Shown one piece after another: positions 1 through 9,703 of a stretch of 45,599 nucleotides of DNA. How positions within the stretch are numbered: the stretch's first letter is position 1; every line of letters starts with the position of its first letter. Made by a program: the position numbers and the translations under genes. The stretch is taken from contig DXIU01000129.1 of assembly GCA_019112765.1 (NCBI GenBank), positions 1 to 45,599 on the forward strand, written 5' to 3'. This DNA is from Candidatus Mediterraneibacter norwichensis. GTDB taxonomy: Bacteria > Bacillota > Clostridia > Lachnospirales > Lachnospiraceae. The notes below the pieces were generated by a model. The model saw only the letters and a program-made list of their open reading frames with translations, did no database searches and was not told the DNA's origin.

Positions 1-150
1 TCCTGTATATTCTATCCGTAAGAAGAATCGGAATGTTTCCAGGCTTTTCCCAATGTATGCCCCCTTCGCAATTCCTCATAAGACAAAAGGAAATGGGCAC
101 TTTAACGGCAAAGAAGTCAGGCCATCCAGCAGGCAGTACTGATGCTCTGG
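1..150 (-). repeat. Copy A (inverted, truncated by window edge) of a ~200-250 nt repeat
   Basis: Reverse complement of 1-115 aligns with 192-306. Shared segments: cggatagaatatacagga, tttatgaggaattgcgaa, tttgccgttaaa. Confidence 0.75.
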
Positions 151-154
151 ATTC

Positions 155-400
155 GTTAAGCTGCAGCCGGATTCAGTCCTGTTCAACCGTTGCTTTTGCC
201 GTTAAATCTCCCTTCTGTTTTTGTTTTATGAGGAATTGCGAAAGGAACGTCTGCTTTGGAAAAACGGGAATAATCAGGAGTCCCTCCCGGATAGAATATA
301 CAGGAGATGCCGGGTATGGAATCCTGGTGACTCGGAGAAATCTGTCAGAAAAACCGGGGATTGGGAATCTGATGTTAATGCCTGAGATGAAGCTGTCCGA
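155..400 (+). repeat. Copy B (forward) of the same repeat
   Basis: Pairs with copy A on its 5' half and with copy C along most of its length. Includes gagatgccgggtatggaat and agaaaaaccggggattggg. Confidence 0.75.
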
Positions 401-404
401 ACAA

Positions 405-600
405 CGTGAGTTTTCATCTCAGGCATTGCTTTTAATCAGATCCCCAATCCCCGGTTTTTCTAAGATTTCGAAGCGGAGCCAGAATTCCATACCCGGCATC
501 TCCGTCCCATTCTATCCCGGAACTTCTGAATACTTTCCGATATTTCTTAATCTACGTTCATTTCGACGAATCCGAATCTTTCATAAGTTCACAGGATTGA
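405..600 (-). repeat. Copy C (inverted) of the same repeat
   Basis: Reverse complement of 412-505 is gagatgccgggtatggaattctgg...agaaaaaccggggattggggatctgat...gcctgagatgaa, matching 305-392. Weaker match continues outward to about 590. Confidence 0.8.
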
Positions 601-690
601 CATACTTTCCTGCTAGGATTAGGATAAAGTAAAACTGGGATGGACAGCAGAAAAAGCTGAATATACGGCAGAAACAGAAGGAGATGATCC

Positions 691-1374
691 GTGATGGAAA
701 AGATAAAAATTCTTGTTGTAGATGATGAGAGCAGGATGCGCAAACTGGTGAAGGACTTTCTGAGCAGGGAAGGCTATACTGTTCTGGAGGCGGCAGACGG
801 CGTGGAAGCGATGGATATTTTTTATGAGGACAAAGACATTGCGCTGATTATTCTGGACGTAATGATGCCCAGGATGGACGGGTGGCAGGTGTGCCGGGAG
901 ATCCGGGAATCATCAAAAGTTCCGGTTATTATGCTGACGGCCCGGTCAGAGGAACGGGATGAGCTTCAGGGATTTGAACTTGGAGTTGATGAGTATATCT
1001 CGAAACCGTTCAGCCCGAAGATTCTGGTTGCCCGGGTGAATGCCATTCTGAGAAGAACCCTCGGGACAGACGATGGAGATGTGATATCTGCAGGCGGAAT
1101 TGTGATTGACAAGGCTGCCCATATTGTAAAGATTGACGGAAAATCCGTTGACCTCAGTTACAAGGAATTTGAGCTTCTGGCGTATTTTATAGAGAATCAG
1201 GGAATTGCCCTGTCAAGGGAAAAGATACTGAATAATGTGTGGAATTATGACTATTTTGGAGACGCGCGTACTATTGATACCCATGTAAAGAAGCTGAGAA
1301 GCAAACTGGGGGAAAAAGGAGAATATATCAGGACCATCTGGGGCATGGGCTATAAATTTGAGGTGGAAGAATGA
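691..1374 (+). CDS. OmpR/PhoB-family response regulator
   Basis: Receiver domain (VVDDE, LDVMMPRMDG, KPF) and C-terminal winged helix. GTG start at 691 or ATG at 694. RBS agaaggag. Confidence 0.93.
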   Translation: MMEKIKILVVDDESRMRKLVKDFLSREGYTVLEAADGVEAMDIFYEDKDIALIILDVMMPRMDGWQVCREIRESSKVPVIMLTARSEERDELQGFELGVDEYISKPFSPKILVARVNAILRRTLGTDDGDVISAGGIVIDKAAHIVKIDGKSVDLSYKEFELLAYFIENQGIALSREKILNNVWNYDYFGDARTIDTHVKKLRSKLGEKGEYIRTIWGMGYKFEVEE

Positions 1375-2906
1375 AACATTCAATCAGGAGACAGATAACC
1401 GTTATTTTTATCTGTGTGCTTGTCTTCATCCTCGGAAGCCTGTTTATTGTCAACATGGGATTCCTTGAGCGGTATTATTTTTCTTATAAAACCAAAGATC
1501 TTCTCGACACTTATAAGGATGTGGATCAGGCTCTCCGGAAGGACACGTTTCAGGATGATGATGTCCAGAACAACATCCTGTATCAGGTAGAAAAGATGAA
1601 TGTGGATCTGATCATTATAGACAGCAGAGGGGAAAGCGCGTTTTCTACCATAAGCGAACAGGATCCCCGTCTGCTGCAGATGCTGGCTGATTTTCAGAGT
1701 ATTGTGGAAAATGATACGGTTCCGGGCTATGTCATGCAGCAGACGGACGACTATATTCTGTACAGGACGGGCGACTGGCAGGGCAGTACAGAATACCTTA
1801 AAATGTACGGCTATTTTTCGGACAGTTCTTTCTTTATGATGCAGAGTCCTCTTGAGAGTATCCGGGAGAGCGCGGCTCTTGCGAACCGGTTCCTGATTTA
1901 TCTTGGTCTGACCGGCATCATTTTCGGCGGAGCGCTCGTCTGGTTTTTCTCAAGAAAGATAACGAAACCGATTATGGAACTTGCGGATCTGTCAAAGGAA
2001 ATGGCAAATCTGAATTTTGACGCAAGATATACCCGGGGAGGCAGCGACGAAATCGGCATTCTCGGCGAAAATTTCAATAAAATGTCCGCGCAGCTTGAAA
2101 AAACGGTTTCTGAGCTTAAAGGGGCCAATAATGAGCTGAAGAAAGATATTGAACAGAAGGAAAAAATGGAAGATATGCGGAATGAATTCCTCGGCAATGT
2201 ATCTCACGAACTCAAGACGCCGATTGCTTTGATTCAGGGATATGCGGAAGGACTGAAAGAAGGCGTTAACGATGATCCCGAAAGCCGGGAATTCTACTGT
2301 GATGTTATCATGGATGAAGCCGGGAAGATGAATCAGATGGTCAAAAATCTGCTGACTCTGAATCAGCTGGAATTCGGATCGGATGAAGTCGTGTTTGAGA
2401 GGTTTGACATCGTGAGACTTGTCCGGGGGGTGATTGCCAGCTGTGAAATTCTGATTCAGCAGGCGGAGGCCGAAGTGGATTTTGTGTCCGAAAATCAGAT
2501 TTATGTGTGGGCAGACGAATTTAAGACAGAGCAGGTTGTGAGAAACTATCTGACCAACGCCATCCATCATGTGGAAAATGAAAAGCGGATTGAAGTAAAG
2601 ATACGCAAAGACAGCGGCAAGGTGCGGGTATCGGTGTTTAACAGCGGAAAACCCATACCGGAGGAAGATCTGCCGAAACTCTGGGACAAATTTTATAAAG
2701 TGGATAAGGCGCATACGAGGGAATACGGCGGAAATGGAATCGGTCTCTCCATTGTAAAAGCGATCATGGAGTCCTTCCACCAGCAGTATGGCGTGAAAAA
2801 TTTTGATAATGGCGTGGAATTCTGGTTTGAACTGGACGCGCAGGACATACATGAACAGATTCAGGAAACAGTTCCGCCTGCTTTGCCCGGCACGCCGTCG
2901 GAGTAA
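1371..2906 (+). CDS. Sensor histidine kinase (HAMP, HisKA, HATPase_c)
   Basis: Overlaps the response regulator by 4 nt. H-box NVSHELKTPI, HAMP region, G-box GGNGIGLSIVK. Confidence 0.93.
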   Translation: MKHSIRRQITVIFICVLVFILGSLFIVNMGFLERYYFSYKTKDLLDTYKDVDQALRKDTFQDDDVQNNILYQVEKMNVDLIIIDSRGESAFSTISEQDPRLLQMLADFQSIVENDTVPGYVMQQTDDYILYRTGDWQGSTEYLKMYGYFSDSSFFMMQSPLESIRESAALANRFLIYLGLTGIIFGGALVWFFSRKITKPIMELADLSKEMANLNFDARYTRGGSDEIGILGENFNKMSAQLEKTVSELKGANNELKKDIEQKEKMEDMRNEFLGNVSHELKTPIALIQGYAEGLKEGVNDDPESREFYCDVIMDEAGKMNQMVKNLLTLNQLEFGSDEVVFERFDIVRLVRGVIASCEILIQQAEAEVDFVSENQIYVWADEFKTEQVVRNYLTNAIHHVENEKRIEVKIRKDSGKVRVSVFNSGKPIPEEDLPKLWDKFYKVDKAHTREYGGNGIGLSIVKAIMESFHQQYGVKNFDNGVEFWFELDAQDIHEQIQETVPPALPGTPSE

Positions 2907-3161
2907 AGCGTCAGAACTATGATGAAGTAAAGTGATAAAATTTCAGCTTTACATCCGAGCAAAAATGCGGTAAAATATCCTTTGTTAATAAAAAATACTT
3001 TGGGGCATACGGTATGCCAACTGGCAACAGTCGGTATTGCGTATGCCTCATCTGTTATAGTGGTTATTGTGTCTGCGATACAATGCTGTACCGCGCTGCA
3101 GAGAAACGTATCAGCGGAGCGCTCAGGCTGCTGTGATGAGAGAAAACAGGAGGGAATTATA

Positions 3162-4568
3162 ATGTACGAGCAGATTTATAATGCGGTTGAATCTGTAGAC
3201 AATGTTGTCTGGGGATGGGGAATGATTATACTTCTTCTGGGAACGCATCTGTTCCTGACCATCCGCACAGGATTTATCCAGCGTAAGACGATAACAAAGG
3301 GAATACCGCTGTCCGTCTCAAAAGAAGACGACGCTGACGGGGAGGTCAGCCAGTTCGGAGCGCTGGCGACGGCACTGGCGTCTACAATCGGAACAGGAAA
3401 TATTATCGGTGTCGGAACCGCAATCGCTCTGGGCGGCCCGGGAGCAGTGCTCTGGTGCTGGCTCACAGGTGTGTTTGGTATTGCGACAAAATACGCAGAA
3501 TCACTTATTGCTGTAAAATATCGTGTCAAGACGACTGACGGGCGTATGCAGGGCGGAGCTATGTACGCTCTGGAACGCGGGCTGAATATGAAATGGCTGG
3601 GAATGCTCTTCGCGGTTTTTGCCGGGTTTGCCTCTTTTGGAATCGGATGTGCGACGCAGGTAAATGCCATTGCGGAAGTGTGCAGTACGAACCTCGGTAT
3701 TGAGCCCTGGATTGTCGGTCTGGTTATTGCGGTTCTGACAGCGTTTGTTATTTTCGGAGGAATCAAAAGCATTGCAAGTGTGTGCGAGAAGCTTGTTCCG
3801 TTCATGGCGTTTTTCTATGTGCTGGGCTGTCTTATCATCCTTTGCATTAATCATGAATATATTATCCTTACGGTTCAGACAATATGTCAGCTTGCCTTTG
3901 CAGATGAGGGAGCTGTGGTCGGCGGTCTGGTCGGCGGCGGTCTTCGTTGCGCAATCCAGTATGGAGTGGCAAGAGGTCTTTTCTCCAACGAATCCGGCAT
4001 GGGTTCAGCGCCGATTGCGGCTGCGGCGGCAAAAACAAGAAATCCGGTGCGCCAGGCGCTTGTATCCTCTACGGGAACATTCTGGGATACGGTTGTTGTC
4101 TGTCTGATGACAGGGCTTGTGCTTGTATCAACTATGCTTAAGAACCCGGATCTTCTTGCGTCAGTAGACAATGGAGGCCAGCTTACAACTATGGCGTTTG
4201 CTCAGATCCCGTACCTCGGTCCGTTTATTCTTGTGGTAGGTATTATCACATTTGCGTATTCTACGATCCTCGGCTGGGCTTATTACGGAGAACGCTGCGT
4301 GGAGTATTTCTCAGGAAAGATCGGCCTGATTCCATACAGAGTGCTTTACATTATCGTTGCGCTGATCGCACCTGTACTGGCGCTTGATCTTGTATGGCTG
4401 ATTGCCGACATTCTCAATGCGCTGATGGCAATCCCGAACCTGATCGCTGTGCTTCTGCTCTCGCCGGTGATCGTGAAAGAAACGAAAAAATATATTAATA
4501 ATCTGGACGCGGTAGATGATACACCAATTCCGGTAGTCAAGACCGGTATCGGAAACGACAAAAAGTAA
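3162..4568 (+). CDS. Alanine/glycine:sodium symporter family (AgcS-type) protein
   Basis: Protein MYEQIYNAVESVDNVVWGWGMIILL... with family motifs GTGNIIGVGTAIALGGPGAVLWCW. RBS caggaggg before ATG 3162. Confidence 0.9.
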   Translation: MYEQIYNAVESVDNVVWGWGMIILLLGTHLFLTIRTGFIQRKTITKGIPLSVSKEDDADGEVSQFGALATALASTIGTGNIIGVGTAIALGGPGAVLWCWLTGVFGIATKYAESLIAVKYRVKTTDGRMQGGAMYALERGLNMKWLGMLFAVFAGFASFGIGCATQVNAIAEVCSTNLGIEPWIVGLVIAVLTAFVIFGGIKSIASVCEKLVPFMAFFYVLGCLIILCINHEYIILTVQTICQLAFADEGAVVGGLVGGGLRCAIQYGVARGLFSNESGMGSAPIAAAAAKTRNPVRQALVSSTGTFWDTVVVCLMTGLVLVSTMLKNPDLLASVDNGGQLTTMAFAQIPYLGPFILVVGIITFAYSTILGWAYYGERCVEYFSGKIGLIPYRVLYIIVALIAPVLALDLVWLIADILNALMAIPNLIAVLLLSPVIVKETKKYINNLDAVDDTPIPVVKTGIGNDKK

Positions 4569-4606
4569 TTTTTTATGGTTTCGGTTCAGAAGCGGAGGAA
4601 AACAGG

Positions 4607-5212
4607 ATGATAGCGATCATTGATTATGATGCGGGAAATATTAAGAGCGTGGAGAAAGCGCTGCATTTTCTCGGGCAGGAGGCTGTGGTGACCGGCGATA
4701 AAGAGACGATTCTTTCGGCGGAGAAAGTTATACTGCCGGGAGTGGGAGCGTTCGGCGACGCCATGAATACAATCCGGGAGAGAAGGCTGGAGAGCGTGAT
4801 CCATAGAGTTGTGGAGCAGGGCACGCCTTTTCTTGGAATATGTCTGGGCCTTCAGCTGCTCTTTGAACGCAGCGAGGAAGCTCCCGGGGCAGAAGGCCTG
4901 GGGATTCTGAAAGGGGAGATTCTGAAGATCCCTGAGAAAGAGGGAATGAAGATCCCTCACATGGGCTGGAACTCTCTTCATCTTGAACATAACGGACGGC
5001 TGTTCAGAGGAATACCGGAAGGAGCTTATGTATATTTTGTGCATTCCTATTATCTGAAAGCAGCCGATGAGCAGATCGTGAAAGCTTCGACAGACTATTG
5101 TACACATATTCATGCTTCCGTAGAGAAAGACAACGTATTTGCATGTCAGTTCCATCCGGAGAAGAGCAGTGATGTAGGGCTGCAGATACTGAAGAATTTT
5201 GTGGAACTGTAG
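4607..5212 (+). CDS. hisH: Imidazole glycerol phosphate synthase subunit HisH
   Basis: Glutamine amidotransferase motifs GVGAFGDAM, FLGICLGLQLLF, CQFHPEKS. Followed by hisF. Confidence 0.95.
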   Translation: MIAIIDYDAGNIKSVEKALHFLGQEAVVTGDKETILSAEKVILPGVGAFGDAMNTIRERRLESVIHRVVEQGTPFLGICLGLQLLFERSEEAPGAEGLGILKGEILKIPEKEGMKIPHMGWNSLHLEHNGRLFRGIPEGAYVYFVHSYYLKAADEQIVKASTDYCTHIHASVEKDNVFACQFHPEKSSDVGLQILKNFVEL

Positions 5213-5264
5213 ATTTGCGCGGCTTTTGGCTCAACGCTGAAAAACAGGCGGAAAGGAAAAGATT

Positions 5265-6026
5265 ATGTTTACAAAAAGGATCATCCCCTGTCTTGATGTA
5301 AATGGGGGAAGAGTAGTAAAAGGCGTGAATTTTGTCGATCTCAAAGATGCGGGCGATCCGGTTGAGATCGCGAAAGCCTATGATAAGGCAGGAGCGGACG
5401 AGCTCGTATTTCTGGATATCACGGCGTCGTCTGATGAGAGAAAAACCGTCATTGATATGGTCCGGAAAGTGGCGGAATGTGTATTTATTCCATTTACTGT
5501 AGGCGGAGGTATCCGTACGGTAGATGATTTCCGCGCGATTCTCAGAGAGGGAGCGGACAAGATATCAATCAATTCTTCCGCGATCAATACACCGGAACTG
5601 GTCAGCAATGCGGCGGATAAATTTGGCAGTCAGTGCGTTGTAGTGGCGATTGACGCTAAGAAACGGGAGGATGGTTCCGGCTGGAACATCTATAAAAACG
5701 GCGGACGTATCGATGTGGGGATCGACGCGGTAGAGTGGGCGATGAAAGTGGAGCGTCTGGGAGCAGGGGAGATACTGCTCACCAGTATGGACTGCGACGG
5801 CACGAAAGCCGGTTATGATCTGGAGCTGACGCGTACGATTGCGGAGAATGTATCAATCCCGGTTATTGCCTCCGGAGGGGCCGGAACACTGGAACATTTC
5901 AAAGAGGCTTTAACTGCCGGGAAAGCAGACGCAGCACTGGCCGCTTCCCTGTTCCATTATAAGGAACTGGAAATCCGGCAGGTGAAGCAATATCTGCAGG
6001 AGGAAGGCGTGCCGGTAAGACTGTAG
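5265..6026 (+). CDS. hisF: Imidazole glycerol phosphate synthase subunit HisF
   Basis: [23 protein letters not shown] and VIASGGAG. Confidence 0.97.
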   Translation: MFTKRIIPCLDVNGGRVVKGVNFVDLKDAGDPVEIAKAYDKAGADELVFLDITASSDERKTVIDMVRKVAECVFIPFTVGGGIRTVDDFRAILREGADKISINSSAINTPELVSNAADKFGSQCVVVAIDAKKREDGSGWNIYKNGGRIDVGIDAVEWAMKVERLGAGEILLTSMDCDGTKAGYDLELTRTIAENVSIPVIASGGAGTLEHFKEALTAGKADAALAASLFHYKELEIRQVKQYLQEEGVPVRL

Positions 6027-6104
6027 AACTACCGGGATTAAAAAAGAACCGGACGGCAGCATTATGTCGTCCGGAATATCTGGACAGAAAAGAGGAACAG
6101 AGGC

Positions 6105-6773
6105 ATGGCAGGGCTGAACGGAGACTGGTATGAGGCTTTAAAAGGTGAGTTTTCAAAACCTTACTATAAAAAATTATTTGAAACAGTGAATCAGGAGTAC
6201 AGAACAAGGCTGATCTTTCCGCCGGCGGAAGATATTTTCAATGCGTTTCATCTGACTCCGCTTAAAGATGTGAAGGTTGTGATTCTCGGACAGGATCCTT
6301 ATCACAACCACGGACAGGCTCACGGGCTGTGTTTCTCTGTGCAGAAGGGAGTGGATATTCCGCCGTCGCTTGTGAATATCTATCAGGAGCTTCATGATGA
6401 TCTGGGCTGTACAATCCCGAACCACGGATGCCTTACAAAGTGGGCGCAGCAGGGCGTGCTTCTTCTCAATACAGTGCTGACTGTCAGGGCTCATCAGGCA
6501 AATTCCCACAGGGGAATCGGCTGGGAAGAGTTTACGGATGCGGCGATTATGGCGCTGAACAGCCAGGACCGCCCGATTGTGTTTATTCTCTGGGGAAGCC
6601 CGGCGCAGAGAAAAAAAGTGATGCTGAATAATCCGAATCATCTGATTCTTACAGCGCCCCACCCAAGTCCGCTGTCCGCTCATCGGGGATTTTTCGGCAG
6701 CAGGCCGTTCAGTAAGACAAACGAATTTTTAGAGAGTCACGGAGTGACGCCGATTGACTGGCAGATTGATTAA
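6105..6773 (+). CDS. ung: Uracil-DNA glycosylase
   Basis: GQDPYHNHGQAHGLCFSV, LLLNTVLTVR, HPSPLSAHRGFFGSRPFS. Confidence 0.97.
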   Translation: MAGLNGDWYEALKGEFSKPYYKKLFETVNQEYRTRLIFPPAEDIFNAFHLTPLKDVKVVILGQDPYHNHGQAHGLCFSVQKGVDIPPSLVNIYQELHDDLGCTIPNHGCLTKWAQQGVLLLNTVLTVRAHQANSHRGIGWEEFTDAAIMALNSQDRPIVFILWGSPAQRKKVMLNNPNHLILTAPHPSPLSAHRGFFGSRPFSKTNEFLESHGVTPIDWQID

Positions 6774-6824
6774 AAAATGTTGCATTTTTGCCGGATCAGC
6801 GTTATAATTCATACCGTGACAAGC

Positions 6825-6895
6825 GCAGATGTAGTTCATCGGTAGAACACCAGCTTCCCAAGCTGGGAAGGCGGGTTCGATTCCCGTCATCTGCT
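6825..6895 (+). tRNA. tRNA-Gly (anticodon CCC)
   Basis: Acceptor gcagatg/catctgc, anticodon stem ccagc-ttcccaa-gctgg, T arm gggttcgattccc. Confidence 0.93.
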
Positions 6896-6902
6896 TAAAG
6901 CC

Positions 6903-6945
6903 AAACCGGGAGTACTGCAGGATCAGTGTTTCCGGTTTTTCTTTT
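6903..6945 (+). terminator. Probable intrinsic terminator after tRNA-Gly
   Basis: aaaccggg ... ttccggtttttctttt. Confidence 0.55.
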
Positions 6946-6975
6946 ACTGTACCGTCTGTGTGGAGGAAAAAAGAT

Positions 6976-7242
6976 ATGTTTCGTTTATGGGCAAAAGAAT
7001 TTAAGGACAACAGAATGCTCCGGGATATGGTAGTCTGTGAGGAGTCGGAAGACACCCGGACGCATAAAATATTTCATGCGCTGGATGAGATCTGCTATGC
7101 ATTTGATCTGAGCAAGCCGATCTGGCTCGATTCTACCATTGACGAGTTCAAAAGGCATGCAAAAGCCAGATTTTATCAGGATAATTTCGTGGATGCGATT
7201 GATTTTGATTATCTGGAGATACAGGTTATTGAAGAAGACTGA
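6976..7242 (+). CDS. Small hypothetical protein
   Basis: ORF MFRLWAKEFKDNRML... with gaggaaa upstream. No family recognised. Confidence 0.65.
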   Translation: MFRLWAKEFKDNRMLRDMVVCEESEDTRTHKIFHALDEICYAFDLSKPIWLDSTIDEFKRHAKARFYQDNFVDAIDFDYLEIQVIEED

Positions 7243-7268
7243 CCGGGAGCTGTTTCAGGAGGGAAAAG

Positions 7269-8324
7269 ATGAAAGGTATACTGAACCGGATTTTTGTTGA
7301 GGGGCTTGGAGGAATGACTCACGGCCTGTTTGCCACACTGATTATAGGAACAATTATTCAGCAGATCGGAACTTATGTGCCGGGGGACACGGGAGAGCTG
7401 ATCTGGCTGCTGGGAAAAACCGCGGCAGGTCTGACCGGAGCGGGTATCGGCGTGGGAGTTGCGAGAAAGCTGGATGCCGGCCAGCTGGTAATTATTTCGG
7501 CGGCTGTTGTGGGCATGATCGGAGCATTCGCGTCTCAGATTCTGTCCGGTCAGATTCTGTCAGACGGCAGCCTGGTTCTGTCGGGGCCGGGAGAACCTCT
7601 GGGGGCATTTCTGGCGGCATACATAGCCATTGAGATCGGAATTCTTATTTCCGGAAAGACAAAACTGGATATTATTCTTACGCCCCTGATCTGTATAGGA
7701 GTCGGTTCAGCTGTGGCACTTTTTGCGGGACCGCCGATTTCCCGTTTTATGATGTGGCTGGGATCTCTGATTAACTGGGGGACAGAACAGCAGCCTCTGC
7801 TCATGGGAGTGGTTGTCTCAGTTCTGATGGGTATGATTCTGACGCTTCCTATCAGCTCGGCAGCTCTGGGAGTGATTCTTAATCTGTCCGGACTTGCTGC
7901 CGGAGCCGCAACGGTGGGCTGCTGCTGCAATATGATCGGTTTTGCCGTGGCCAGTTACAGAGAAAATAAAATCGGAGGACTCCTGGCGCAGGGAATCGGA
8001 ACATCAATGCTTCAGGTCCCCAATATTGTGCGTCATCCGCAGATCTGGATCCCGGCCATTGTATCCAGCGCGGTTCTCGGACCGGTGGGAACCGTGGTTC
8101 TCCACATGACAAACAATGCCACAGGATCCGGCATGGGCACGGCGGGACTGGTAGGGCCGCTTATGACATGGCAGGTGATGACACAGTCAGAGGCAGGGAC
8201 AATCGTACTGTTTAAGATCATATTGATTCAGTTTCTTCTCCCGGCGGTGGTGACGCTGCTTGTATCCGAGTTTATGAGAAAGAAAAAGTGGATACGTTTC
8301 GGGGATATGAAGCTGGAACTGTGA
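7269..8324 (+). CDS. PTS EIIC-like membrane protein (PTS_EIIC_2-type)
   Basis: Multi-TM protein MKGILNRIFVEGLGGMTHGLFATLIIGTIIQQIG..., RBS caggaggg. Confidence 0.8.
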   Translation: MKGILNRIFVEGLGGMTHGLFATLIIGTIIQQIGTYVPGDTGELIWLLGKTAAGLTGAGIGVGVARKLDAGQLVIISAAVVGMIGAFASQILSGQILSDGSLVLSGPGEPLGAFLAAYIAIEIGILISGKTKLDIILTPLICIGVGSAVALFAGPPISRFMMWLGSLINWGTEQQPLLMGVVVSVLMGMILTLPISSAALGVILNLSGLAAGAATVGCCCNMIGFAVASYRENKIGGLLAQGIGTSMLQVPNIVRHPQIWIPAIVSSAVLGPVGTVVLHMTNNATGSGMGTAGLVGPLMTWQVMTQSEAGTIVLFKIILIQFLLPAVVTLLVSEFMRKKKWIRFGDMKLEL

Positions 8325-8423
8325 TTACCTGCAAAAATTAAAAAGCTCTAAAAAAAGAGTGAACTCTGTGACAGGAGACACAAAATATGGTATACTATGG
8401 ACTAACATAACAACCAATGGGGG

Positions 8424-9179
8424 ATGTCCGCGATGAAAGGTGAACAGCAGGTTGAGACTGCATTGAAGAGCTACGAGGATGTCGACAGCTGGAAGACTGT
8501 GATATTTCTTTACAATGCAGCCCTGAAAGAAGTAGGCACAAAGCTGGAGATTCTCAATGAAGAGTTTCAGCATGTGCATAAGTATAATCCCATCGAGCAT
8601 ATCAAGACCAGGATTAAGACACCGGAGAGCATTGTGAAAAAGCTGAAACGGTATGGATACGAGACATCAATTGAAAATATGGTCAGATATGTGAACGATA
8701 TTGCAGGCGTAAGGGTGATCTGTTCTTTTACATCCGACATTTACCGGCTGGCTGAGATGATAGGAAATCAGAGCGACCTGAAGGTGCTCTCCATCAAGGA
8801 CTATATCAGGAATCCGAAGGAGAGCGGATACAAAAGTTACCACATGCTTGTGTCTGTGCCGATCTTTCTGTCGGACAGTGTGGTAGATACAAAGGTTGAG
8901 ATCCAGATTCGTACCATTGCAATGGATTTCTGGGCAAGCCTGGAGCATAAGATTTATTATAAATTTGAAGGAAATGCTCCGGAGTATATCAGCCGTGATT
9001 TAAGAGAATGTGCAAAGATGGTATCGGAACTGGATGAGAAGATGCTTTCTCTGAATGAGGCGATACAGGAATGCATAGAGCATCAGGCCAATCGGGATAA
9101 TATGAATGATGTACTGAACAATGTGATCGGCAGCGGCCCGGAACAGAAATCCCTGGACTATGCCGGGAAAGAAAACTGA
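8424..9179 (+). CDS. Small alarmone synthetase, RelQ-like GTP pyrophosphokinase
   Basis: KTRIKTPESIVKKLKRYG, DIAGVRVIC, GYKSYHMLV, VEIQIRT. Confidence 0.9.
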   Translation: MSAMKGEQQVETALKSYEDVDSWKTVIFLYNAALKEVGTKLEILNEEFQHVHKYNPIEHIKTRIKTPESIVKKLKRYGYETSIENMVRYVNDIAGVRVICSFTSDIYRLAEMIGNQSDLKVLSIKDYIRNPKESGYKSYHMLVSVPIFLSDSVVDTKVEIQIRTIAMDFWASLEHKIYYKFEGNAPEYISRDLRECAKMVSELDEKMLSLNEAIQECIEHQANRDNMNDVLNNVIGSGPEQKSLDYAGKEN

Positions 9180-9187
9180 ATAAGCAC

Positions 9188-9225
9188 AAAAAGAGACGAA
9201 AGATATTGATGCTTTCGTCTCTTTT
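9188..9225 (+). terminator. Intrinsic terminator
   Basis: aaaagagacgaaag-atattgatg-ctttcgtctctttt. Confidence 0.8.
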
Positions 9226-9259
9226 CGGTATACTAGGTATTTGAAGGGAGAAATGACAA

Positions 9260-9619
9260 ATGGAGAGAACAGAAGTCGAATGTTGTGATTTTACCCATGT
9301 CCACAAAGACACGGTAGATAAAGCGCAGAGCTGTCTCCCGGCAGAGGAAGAACTGGCAGAGCTTGCAGGCTTTTTCAAAGTGTTTGGAGACGTTACCAGG
9401 ATTAAGATACTCTGCGTTCTGCTTCAGTCAGAGATGTGTGTCTGTGATCTGGCACAGACTCTGAATATGACCCAGTCGGCGATCTCCCATCAGCTCAGAA
9501 TGCTCAAGCAGATGAAGCTGGTGACAAACCGCCGGGAAGGAAAAACCGTATTTTATTCTCTGGCAGACGGACATATTAAGTCCATTGTAAACCAGGGGAT
9601 GGAACACATCCGCGAATAG
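9260..9619 (+). CDS. ArsR/SmtB-family metalloregulator (CadC-like)
   Basis: Winged helix with MCVCDLAQTLNMTQSAISHQLRMLK. N-terminal ECCDFTHVH and C-terminal DGHIKSIVNQGMEHIRE look like metal ligands. Confidence 0.9.
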   Translation: MERTEVECCDFTHVHKDTVDKAQSCLPAEEELAELAGFFKVFGDVTRIKILCVLLQSEMCVCDLAQTLNMTQSAISHQLRMLKQMKLVTNRREGKTVFYSLADGHIKSIVNQGMEHIRE

Positions 9620-9703
9620 AAATATACGGAAGATATTCCGGGGGTAAATCTGAACGGGGAGTTCAGAAGAAAAAGTTAAAGGGAAAAGTCAAGGGAAAAA
9701 GTT

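Noticed and set aside
1-600. CRISPR array interpretation of the left-edge repeats
   Set aside because: Units are long, imperfect and alternate in orientation, with no regular spacers or cas genes.
33-632. 199-aa ORF at window start
   Set aside because: It spans both arms of the inverted repeats, has no recognisable family and no RBS. Best explained as chance ORF in repeat DNA.
1992-2852. 286-aa minus-strand ORF
   Set aside because: Antisense shadow of the histidine kinase.
2982-3161. 60-aa N-terminal extension of the AgcS symporter
   Set aside because: The family N-terminus begins at MYEQIYNAV, with an aggaggg RBS before 3162.
6729-7055. Minus-strand 108-aa ORF containing MTGIEPAFPAWEAGVLPMNY
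   Set aside because: Antisense translation of tRNA-Gly, a common misannotation.
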